Positions 55,986 through 64,000 of a DNA stretch of 64,000 nucleotides are shown here, in pieces. The translations under genes and the position numbers were made by a program. The stretch's first letter is position 1, and every line of letters begins with the position of its first letter. Source of the DNA: Eopsaltria australis (taxonomy: Eukaryota > Chordata > Aves > Passeriformes > Petroicidae). The notes beneath the pieces were generated by a model, which did not search any database, was not told the DNA's origin, and saw only the letters and a list, made by a program, of their open reading frames with translations. The stretch lies in assembly GCA_034509425.1 (NCBI GenBank), contig JAVTVJ010000513.1, positions 744,001 to 808,000 of the forward strand, in the 5' to 3' direction.

Positions 55986-57680
55986 GTGCCAAAACATGAG
56001 CTAGTAAGGGAAATGACTGGCCTAGCTGGCCATGGAGGTTTTCCTGGAACACAGGGAAAAAAGAGGGTGCATCACCTTTGGAGTGAAGGTCAGGCAACTC
56101 GGGAAATGTTTAAGGATGTTGTGAGGTCACGTAGAAAGAAAATTAGATCGGTGAATGCTCTATTAAAACGTATCCTGGCTGCTTCTGGGAAGGATAATAA
56201 AAATGTTTTTATAAACAAATTTATAGTAAAAGGAGGGGTAAGAAGAACCCCTACTCTTTATTGGATGCAGTGGGAAATACAGTAAGTAAAGATGAGGAAA
56301 AGACCCAGCTACTTAACCCCTTCTTTGCCTCAGCTTTCTACATTAAGAGAGTCTATCCTCAGGACAAGTGTTCTCCTGAGCTGGGAGATAGGGACAGGGA
56401 GCAGAACAGATCCCCTGTAATCCAGGAGGAAGCAGCTGGGGACCTGCTGAGCCACTCAGATGCTCACAGGTGTCTGTGGGACCAGATGGGACCCACCCTA
56501 GGGGGATGAGGGAGCTGCTGGATGAGCTCCCCAAGCTGCTCTCCATCATTTCTCATCAGTCCTGGCTCAGCAGGGAGGTCCCAGAGCACTGGAGGTGCCA
56601 ATGTGACCCCATCCCCAAGAAGGGCTGGAAGGAGGATCTGGGGAGCTCCATGCCTGTCAGCCTGACCTCGGTGCCTGGCAAGGTTATGGAACAGGTCACC
56701 TTGAGTGCCATCACACGGCAGCTACAGGATGGCCGAGGGCTCAGACCCAGCCAGCGTGGATTTCAATATCTTCATTGATGGTCTGGGTGAGGGGATTGAG
56801 TCCAGCATCAGCAAATTTGCAGCTGACACAAAGCTGGGTGTGAGTGTGGATCTGCTGGAGGGTAGGAGGGCTCTGCAGAGGGACCTGGACAGGCTGGACC
56901 CAGGGCCGAAATCCAACAAGGTGAGGTTTAACAAGACCTAGTGCCAGGTCCTGCACTTTGGCCACAACAACCCCTGCAGTGCTACAGGCTGGGGACAGAG
57001 TGGCTGGACAGTGGCCAGGCAGAAAGGGACCTGGGGGCACTGATGGACAGCAGGCTGGACATGAGCCAGCAGTGTGCCCACGTGGCCAAGAAGGCCAATG
57101 GCAGCTGGCCTAGACAAGGAATGGTGTGGTCAGCAGGAGCAGGGCAGGGATTCTTCCCCTGGACTCGGCACTGGTGAGGCCACACCTCGAGTGCTGTGTC
57201 CAGTTCTGGGCCCCCAATTTAGGAAGGACATGGAGGGGCTGGAGCGTGTCCAGAGAAGGGCAAGAAGGCTGGTGAGGGGTGTGGAACACAAGTGCTGTGA
57301 GGAGTGTCTGAGGGAGCTGGGGTTGTTTATCCTGGAGAAGAGGAGGCTCAGGGGAGACCTCATCACTCCCTACAACTCCCTGACAGGAGAGTGAAGCCAG
57401 GTGGGGTTCAGGCTCTTCTCCCTGGGAACAGTGACAGGACAAGAGGATACAGCCTTAAGCTGTGCCAGGGGTGGTTTAGGCTGGACATTAGGAGATATTC
57501 TTCACAGAAAGGGTGATTGGGCATTGGAATGGGCTGCCCAGGGAGGTGGTGGAGTCACCGTCCCTGGAGGTGTTTAAGGCAAGACCGGATGTGGCACTCG
57601 GGGCCATGGTCTGGGTGACAAGGTGGTGTTGGGTCACAGGTTGGACTTGATAATGTCACTGGTCTTTTTCAGCCTGGTTG
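55986..57680 (+). mobile_element. CR1 LINE, 5'-truncated with internal deletion
   Basis: Degraded CR1 open reading frame 2: an endonuclease-to-RT linker (56000-56280), reverse transcriptase fingers ('VSLTSVPGKVMEQVTLSAI', near 56660), then a jump near 56764 that skips the central RT to its C-terminal part (FNIFIDGLGEGI). The untranslated tail and the terminal repeat 'gattctgtgattctgtgatg' (57680) follow. Frames change repeatedly. It is the longest CR1 in the window. Confidence 0.88.
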
Positions 57681-57684
57681 ATTC

Positions 57685-58280
57685 TGTGATTCTGTGATGA
57701 TTGTGACACTGCAGGGCCCCAGAGAAGGAAGGGGCCATTGTGAAACACGAGGGCTGACTGGAACCCAGGAGTCCATTGTGACACTATGGAATTAAAGAGG
57801 CCAAAAGAGATTCCGGGGCCCAATGGAACCAAGGGAACATGGCTACACTGTTGCTGCAGGGACTCGTGGAACTAAGGGAACAATTGTGAAACTGTGGTGC
57901 CCCATGGAACCGAAAGGCCACTGTGATACTGTGGGGCCTCATGTAACTTCCAGGCCACTGTGACACTGCAGGATCTTGTGTAACCAGGGGTCCATCGTGA
58001 CACTGCACCACCAAAGAGTCCATTGTGGCACTCAGGGGCCTCATGGAACCAAAGGGCCACTGTGATGCTGGGGGGCCTCATGGAACCAAGAGGCAATTGT
58101 GACACTATGGAACCAAGTAGAGCATTGGTGCACTGCAGGACTTCATGGTACCATGGATCCATTGTGACACTGAAGAGTCTTGGGGAACAGAGGGGCCATT
58201 GAGACACCATGGAGCCTAGTGGAATAATGCAGACCATTGTGACACTCCAGAGTCTCATGGAACCATGGTGACACCAAGCT
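57685..58280 (+). repeat. 38-bp minisatellite array
   Basis: About fifteen forward units between two CR1 pieces, the same arrangement as at 19080-19765. Confidence 0.8.
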
Positions 58281-58289
58281 GGGTGTGAG

Positions 58290-58560
58290 GGTAGATCACC
58301 TGAGGAGTAGGAGGGCTGTGCAAAGGGTCCTGGACAGGCTGGACCCAGGACCCAAATCCAAAAGGTGAGGTTTAACAAGACCAAGTGCCAGCTCCTGCAC
58401 TTTGGCCACAACAACCCCTGCAGTGCTACAGGCTGGGGATAGAGTGGCTGGACAGCGGCCAGGCAGAAAGGGACCTGGGGGCACTGATGGACAGCAGGCT
58501 GGACATGAGCCAGCAGTGTGCCCAGGTGGCCAAGAAGGCCAATGGCAGCTGGCCTGGATC
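58290..58560 (+). mobile_element. CR1 LINE fragment
   Basis: Very like 56840-57130 (RT C-terminus and start of the tail). Probably the source of the CR1 that flanks this D copy. Confidence 0.8.
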
Positions 58561-58960
58561 AGGAATGGTGTGGCCAGCAGGAGCAGAGCTGCTGTGCCAG
58601 CCCTGATCTGTCCCCAGCTCTGCACACAGACATTGCTGCTGCAACTCCAGAGGAGGGAACAAAAGGGGGATCTCCAGTGAAAACTTTGCTGCGCAATCCT
58701 TTAGTTCGTTTAAAGCCACCGAGCAGAGCTCCTCATTGACACAGTCTGGGGCCACAGTAAAGGTGGAGACAAACAAAATGAGAAATGGCACAAACAATGG
58801 CCTTTCTTTGCAAACAATATTAAAAATACTAAAACAAAAACAAAAAAACATGACAACCAAACCAAAAAGAACTATTATGATGATTCATAGATGGTGCCAA
58901 TGTGACCCCATCCACAAAAAAGGCAAGGAAACAAGTGATTTGCAGAAAGTGGCAACCAGT

Positions 58961-59893
58961 TTAATGTTTCTGAAATTGTCCAGTCATCAGTCTCCACACT
59001 GCAGCCTTGACCTCCTGGTTCCTCAGGCTGTAGATGAGGGGGTTCAGGGCTGGAGGCACCACTGAGTACAGAACTGACACCGCCAGATCCAGGGATGGGG
59101 AGGAGATGGAGGGGGGCTTCAGGTAGGAAAAAAAGCCAGTGCTGAGGAACAGGGAGACCACAGCCAGGTGAGGGAGGCACATGGAAAAGGCTTTGTGCCG
59201 CCCCTGCTCAGAGACGATCCTCAGTACAGCCCTGAAGATCTGCACATAGGAGAAAACAATAAACACAAAACAGAAAAGAGTTAAACAGCCACTTACTGCA
59301 AGAAGCCCAAGTTCCCTTAGGTAAAAGTGTGAGCAGGAAAGACTGAGGATCTGGGGGACTTCACAGAAGAACTGGCCCAGGGCATTGCCCTGGCACAGGG
59401 GCAGGGAAAATGTATTGGCTGTGTGCAGCAGAGCATTGAGAAAGCCACTGGCCCAGGCAGCTGCTGCCATGTGGGCACAAGCTCTGCTGCCCAGGAGGGT
59501 CCCGTAGTGCAGGGGTTTGCAGATGGACACGTAGCGGTCGTAGCACATGATGGTCAGGAGAGAAAACTCTGCTGACATGAAAAACATAAAGAAAAAGAGC
59601 TGTGCAGCACATCCTGAGTAGGAGATGGTGCTGGTGTCCCAGAGGGAATTGTGCATGGCTTTGGGGACAGTGGTGCAGATGGAGCCCAGGTCGCTGAGGG
59701 CCAGGTTGAGCAGGAAGAAGAACATGGGGGTGTGCAGGTGGTGGCCGCAGGCTACGGCGCTGATGATGAGGCCGTTGCCCAGGAGGGCAGCCAGGGAGAT
59801 GGCCAGGAAGAGGCAGAAGTGCAGGAGCTGCAGCTGCCGCGTGTCTGCCAATGGCAGCAGGAGGAAGTGGCTGATGGAGCTGCTGTTGGACAT
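58961..59893 (-). CDS. Olfactory receptor, OR14-like, intact
   Basis: A 310-residue single-exon odorant receptor starting at MSNSSS. Conserved motifs as in the paralogues: PMFFFLLNLALSDLG, MCYDRYVSICKPLHY, KAFSMCLPHLAVV and NPLIYSLRNQEVK. It is one residue shorter in EL2, and its EL2/TM5 segment (LSCSHFYLRELGLLAVSG) is the most different of the three; TM3 reads MSAEFSL where others have TTEYYL or GTEYCL. The predicted 5' splice acceptor is 'ttgcttttcctgcag' (AG at 59917-59918). A short upstream ATG in the predicted exon (ATG AAA TAG) could act as a minor upstream frame. Ligand unknown. Confidence 0.93.
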   Translation of the reverse strand: MSNSSSISHFLLLPLADTRQLQLLHFCLFLAISLAALLGNGLIISAVACGHHLHTPMFFFLLNLALSDLGSICTTVPKAMHNSLWDTSTISYSGCAAQLFFFMFFMSAEFSLLTIMCYDRYVSICKPLHYGTLLGSRACAHMAAAAWASGFLNALLHTANTFSLPLCQGNALGQFFCEVPQILSLSCSHFYLRELGLLAVSGCLTLFCFVFIVFSYVQIFRAVLRIVSEQGRHKAFSMCLPHLAVVSLFLSTGFFSYLKPPSISSPSLDLAVSVLYSVVPPALNPLIYSLRNQEVKAAVWRLMTGQFQKH

Positions 59894-59916
59894 TTTCTAT
59901 TTCATGTCATCACTAT

Positions 59917-60725
59917 CTGCAGGAAAAGCAATCATGGAACAGTTTGGTTTGCAGAGCACTTTAAATACCCCAGCTCACTTTGGTGGCTCTTTCCCCCCAC
60001 TGCCTGCCCAGGGCTCTGCTGCCTGGAGCTGTCCCTGCCAGCAGCTGCTTCCCTGTGCCCAGGGCTGGGCCCTGCCAGTGCTGCCAGAGCCCAGCCCAGC
60101 CCTGGGGGCTCAGCTCTGCCCTGCAGAGCCCTCCCAGCACAGGGCACTGCCCAGGGGCAGCTCTGGCTCTGCAGGCTCTGATGGCAAAGTCAGAGAAACC
60201 CTGAGGAGACTGGAAAAGTGACACTGATGCTGCCTGTAAGGGACCCTGTGCTGATTGCTGACACTTCCCGGTTTATTCACAGCTGAGAGAAAAAGTTTTG
60301 GATTTTTCTCAACCTGAAGTGAGAGATGAATATCTCTGTGTGATTTACCATGCAGGCAATGCAGAGCAGGAGACTAAAAAAGCATAATTTTTCGCTTTTA
60401 TGCAGTCCCTGCCTGGCTCTGCTCCCTGTATGTATGTACTAGGAAATATCCTGGAGTTAAATGTCATGCTGGGAGCAGTCCTGAGCAGTGTAGCCTCCTC
60501 ACCACACAAGAAGAACACTTTCAAGCCTCACCAGCTGTCTCCTTCCACCCAGATCTTGTCCCCCAGCACTGGCAGCAGCTCCCCGGGCTGGCTGAGAGCT
60601 GCCCCTGGCAGGCAGCAGAGTCCCTGCCCCAACACAGCGCCCTGGGCTGCAGGACCCTGCTCTGCAGGACAGCCCTGGGCACCCCTGGCTGCTCTACACA
60701 AGAGAGAATCAGAGAATGCACTTAC
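59917..60725 (-). other. Predicted 5' intron of the receptor gene
   Basis: Donor GTAAGT (60720-60725) after 'agatcct', acceptor before the coding exon; 809 bases against 807 in the copy at 22314. Confidence 0.55.
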
Positions 60726-61870
60726 AGGATCTGTAGTCATTGGGATGTTCCAGCTTTAGGAGATCACTCCAGGAGCTGCAGCTGCCTTGTCCTGCAGCCA
60801 GAGGCTTCCTGTGTCAAGGGCTGGCAATGATTCTCCCCCAGGCACTTCTCAGCATCTTCCCAGCCCTGACTGATTGAAGTTCTCTGTGCCTCTGTGCTGT
60901 GCCCGGGGTGGCTGCAGGCAGTGCCCCAGCCCTGCTGGGCTGTGCACAGGAGCTGCTCCTGGCCAGAGCTGTCTCTCTGCAGCGCTGCCCTTGCCAGGAG
61001 CTGCCTCTGTGCCAGGAGCCCGGCCCAGCTCAGCAGCACAGACACAGCACAAGGACTGTAATGACCCTCTGGGGCTTTGGTGCTGAGTCCCTGAACATCA
61101 GGCTCTGAGAGGGAGTTGAAGAAACTTCTCAAGAATTCAAAGTCAGAATCAAACTCCAAAGTTTCTTGAAGTTTTAATGGGTCCCTCTGAGGGACACAAC
61201 TGAGAAAGTGTCCCCAGGTTCCAGTTAGAGCAGAACACTGGAGGCAGTGATGACAGCTGGGGACAAACAAGGCAAAGGTGTCTGTGATGCTGAGCAAAGC
61301 TGGATGTGTTTCAGCAATGCAAAGGGCCAAGGCCTGAGCCCCAGCCCCTGGCAAGGCACATCCTGTCCCTCCCTCATTGCTCAGGCCTCTTCCCGGGCCA
61401 CTGCCATGTGGCCATGTGCAATGGCAAGGGCAGCACCATGGGGCGGCCCCTGCCAGGCTGCTGAGCAGGGCCAAGGAGGCAATGAGGCCCCAGCACAGCA
61501 AGGCTCACTTGTCTCCTCCTCATGCCTCACGCCCAGGGCCAGCAGCCATGGCCAAAGTGCTGCAGGAGTTGCCTCTGGCAGGGCCTTGCAGCTGCTGCCC
61601 ATGCCTGTGGCCTCTGCAGCCCAGGCTGTGCTACGGTGTCCCTGCCCTGCGCCTCTGTCCCTGCAGGCTGTCGTCATGCCCTGGCTGCCCCACCTGGCTG
61701 GCCCCTTCCTTTGCTGACAGCTCTGCGTCCTGCCTGCCTCTGCCTGCCCACACAAAGCCTTGGCCTTGATGCCTGATGGGGTAATTCAAATTTTACTCTG
61801 CCTGTGATCTTTTGCGAGAAAAATAGGCCATGCATGGGCTTCTTTCTCTGTTAGGACAGTTGGAAGAGAA

Positions 61871-62120
61871 GAAGTAATCTGGCTCCAGAGTGCAGTCACA
61901 GAACAAACAAGGATTGAATCTGGAAATTTGGGATGGGTTTTATGGGAAAGGTTAAATTGTAACACATGTGTAGCAACTGTGTATAAGCAACACAATTGTA
62001 GGATCAGGTGTCCACCTAAGGTTAGGAGTTATCCCCTGCTGGACCTCAGGGCTCAATAACTGGTGGCCCATTTAATACCAAATTAGTGTTAAGGAGTCTT
62101 ATTCTGATATTTTGGAGATT
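61871..62120 (+). mobile_element. Old LTR remnant
   Basis: Third copy of the element at 24808-25090 and 38946-39245. Confidence 0.5.
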
Positions 62121-62930
62121 TGTTTACAGTGAGGCCTCACAGAACTAAGGACACAACTGTGGCACTGTGGGGCTGCATGGAACCAAAATCCATTTTAACA
62201 CAGCAGGGCCACATGGAACCACGTGTGACAGTGCAGCGTCCCACAGAACCAAGGTGTCCATTGCGATACTGCAGAACCTCATGGACTCAAGGTGACCGTG
62301 TTATACAACAGAACTTCATGGAACCAAGGGTCCATTGTAGCATGGCAGGGCCTCATGGAATCAAGGGGTCCACAGTGACAGTGAGGGGCTCCATGGGATG
62401 AAGGGTCCATGCTGGCATTGTGGAACCAAGGACGCCATTGTGAGCCAGTGGGGCCTCATGGAACCATGGAGACCATTGTGACACTTTGAGGCCTCGTGGA
62501 ACCAAAAGGCCTTTTTGACACTGTGGGATCTCACAGAACCAATGCTCAATTGTGACACTGCAGGGACCTTTGGAATCAAGGAGACCATTGTGACACTTTG
62601 CAGCCCCATGGAAGCAAGGAGCCATTGTGACACTATTAGGTCATGTCAGGCCAAGGGGCAATTGTGGCACTGTGTGGCACCATTGAACCAAGGAGAGCAT
62701 TGTGAAACTGCAGGACCTCATGGAATCATGGAGATCATTGTGACACTCTGCGGCCTCATGAAACCAAGGGGCCATTGTTTCACTGTGCAGCTCCATGGAA
62801 CCAAGGAAACCATTTTGACACTGCAGGGCTTCATGGAAACAAGGGGCCAGTGTGACACAGCGGGGCCGTGTGGAACCAAGGATCCAATATGACACTACCA
62901 TTGTGACACTGTAGGGCTCCATGGATCCAA
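62121..62930 (+). repeat. 38-bp minisatellite array
   Basis: Forward units in the same order as the last part of 25091-26150, including the shared stretch 'gatccaatatgacactacca'. Confidence 0.85.
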
Positions 62931-63895
62931 GGGAACAGGTAACAGGTCTGGTTGGCTTGGACTGATGGCTCAACTGACCTTGACATGTCAAGGGTCTCTT
63001 CTCATGTGCCCCTGAGACACTGGGGCTCTGGGCTTTCCTTGAAATGGAGAAGAACCATCCCTCCTGCCCATGCACCCATGGCCAAAACTGGTACTTCTCC
63101 TCCAAAACTCCCTATATGGAATGGTTTCTGCCAGGGAAAAGCTGCCAGGACAGACAGCTCTGGCTGGCCTTGGCCTCTGGTGCCTGCCTCTAACCTGGCC
63201 CTGAAACACTGGGGCTCTGGGCTTTCCTTCCTCTGGGAAAGAAATGGCCTTCTGCTCATAGTCTAAGAAACTGAGCAGAGGACAAGGCCAGCTAGACCTG
63301 TGTCTTGTAGAAGCTTTTGTCTGACAGCAATCCTTGGATAGATGGAATTTTGGAGGCCAAATTCCAATTTTGGCCATGGGCACCTGGAGAAGAAGGATGG
63401 CTCTTTTCCATAGGAAGGAAAGCAGAGCCCCAGTGTTTCAGGGGCAGATAAGTGATAGCCAGAGAGGGCCAAGGCCAACCAGAGCTGTCTGTCCTGGCAG
63501 CTTTTGGCTGCGAGAAATCCTTGGATTGATGGAATTTTAGGAGGCAGAATCTCAATTTTGGCCATGGTCCCTGGAGGAGAAGGAGGGTTCTTTTCCATAG
63601 GAGGGAAGGAACAAAGCTCTGGTGTTTCAGGGGCAGATGAGAGGTGACCACCAGAGGCCAAGCCCAGCAAGAGCTGGCAGGTTTTGTCTGGGAGATACTT
63701 TTCATATAGCGATTTTATTAGGGGGAGTAGCAATTTTGACCATGGGCACCTGGAGGAGAAGGACAGCTCTTTTCCATAGGAAGGAAAGCACAGAGCCCCA
63801 GTGCTCCAGGGGCTGATGAGCAGCAGCCCTCAACAGGCCAAGATCAGCCAGACCTGTCAGGCGGCCCCTGGGAGGCCAAGCCAGCCAGACCTGTT
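62931..63895. repeat. ~190-bp satellite with inversion point
   Basis: Reverse monomers to 63246, then the hairpin (63246-63289), then forward monomers; near-duplicate of 26151-27290 but with one fewer reverse monomer. Confidence 0.8.
63246..63289. other. Hairpin at the satellite inversion point
   Basis: Same imperfect inverted repeat and 13-base loop as 26643-26686. Confidence 0.7.
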
Positions 63896-64000
63896 CCACG
63901 TTCCCTTGATTTGACGAGGCCCCACAGTGTCACAATGTTCTCCTTGCTTCTGAAGTGTCACAATGGCCCCTTGCTTCCAGGAGGCCTTGCAGGGTCACAA
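63896..64000 (-). repeat. 38-bp minisatellite, inverted, running off the window
   Basis: Inverted units begin here as at 27291; the array continues past the end of the window. Confidence 0.7.

Larger units (their letters stand above)
58561..61870 (-). repeat. Duplicated module D, copy 4 (receptor block)
   Basis: Same orientation as copies 1 and 2, closest to copy 1 through the upstream region. Confidence 0.8.

Noticed and set aside
60764..61501. A 245-codon minus-strand frame upstream of a receptor, with a hydrophobic N-terminus like a signal peptide.
   Set aside because: The frame is broken in the equivalent D copies near 23.6 and 48.5 kb, and diverges at 38.0 kb, with no protein resemblance. 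Likely chance in GC-rich DNA.
1..64000. CRISPR arrays, bacterial operons, tRNA or rRNA genes.
   Set aside because: None seen; tandem repeats lack spacers and the content is vertebrate.

Overview
The window looks like avian nuclear DNA, most likely from a songbird. It holds several near-identical copies of a one-exon olfactory receptor of the bird-expanded OR14-like type, CR1 LINE fragments with the characteristic 3' ATTCTGTG repeats, and retroviral elements of both beta-like and gamma-like classes. I see no ordinary single-copy gene. Almost everything is a mosaic of duplicated modules, tandem repeats and LTR elements. Species and chromosome cannot be read from the sequence; a repeat-rich chromosome end, a W chromosome or a collapsed cluster are all possible.

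Layout. I name the recurring blocks A, B, C and D. A occurs at 36-2083 and 29448-31550. B occurs at 7376-9462 (+), 33061-34802 (-) and 51803-53542 (+). C occurs at 17676-19070 (+), 32088-33060 (-), 53537-54715 (+), and partly at 2300-3190 (-). D, which carries the receptor genes, occurs at 20931-24234, 35561-38945, 48131-50375 (inverted) and 58561-61870. Between 32.1 and 54.7 kb the order is C-B-D, then a central repeat and retroviral core, then D-B-C mirrored: a roughly 22-kb imperfect palindrome. Downstream of each D copy lies a degenerate 38-bp minisatellite, then a ~190-bp satellite that reverses orientation at a conserved hairpin.

Genes. Three receptors are intact (21355-22290, 35780-36715, 58961-59893, all minus). 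One copy lost its middle (49934-50370) and one C-terminal fragment survives at 6925-7093. The intact receptors share a nearly identical backbone and differ mainly in TM3 and the EL2/TM5 segment. A conserved splice donor lies about 0.8 kb upstream of a conserved acceptor just before the start codon in most copies.

Retroviruses. A nearly complete, young provirus (9463-17675) sits at the B/C junction: two 353-bp LTRs differing at one base, a 6-bp target duplication, a tRNA-Phe primer site, gag, pro and pol in three frames joined by two canonical -1 slippery heptamers, and a gamma-type env. It carries a nonsense codon in pol and a frameshift in env. A much older gamma-type gag-pro-pol lies on the minus strand at 41374-45906, decayed and cut off before integrase. 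Several solo LTRs and LTR fragments complete the picture, and paralogous blocks preserve empty sites for two of the insertions.
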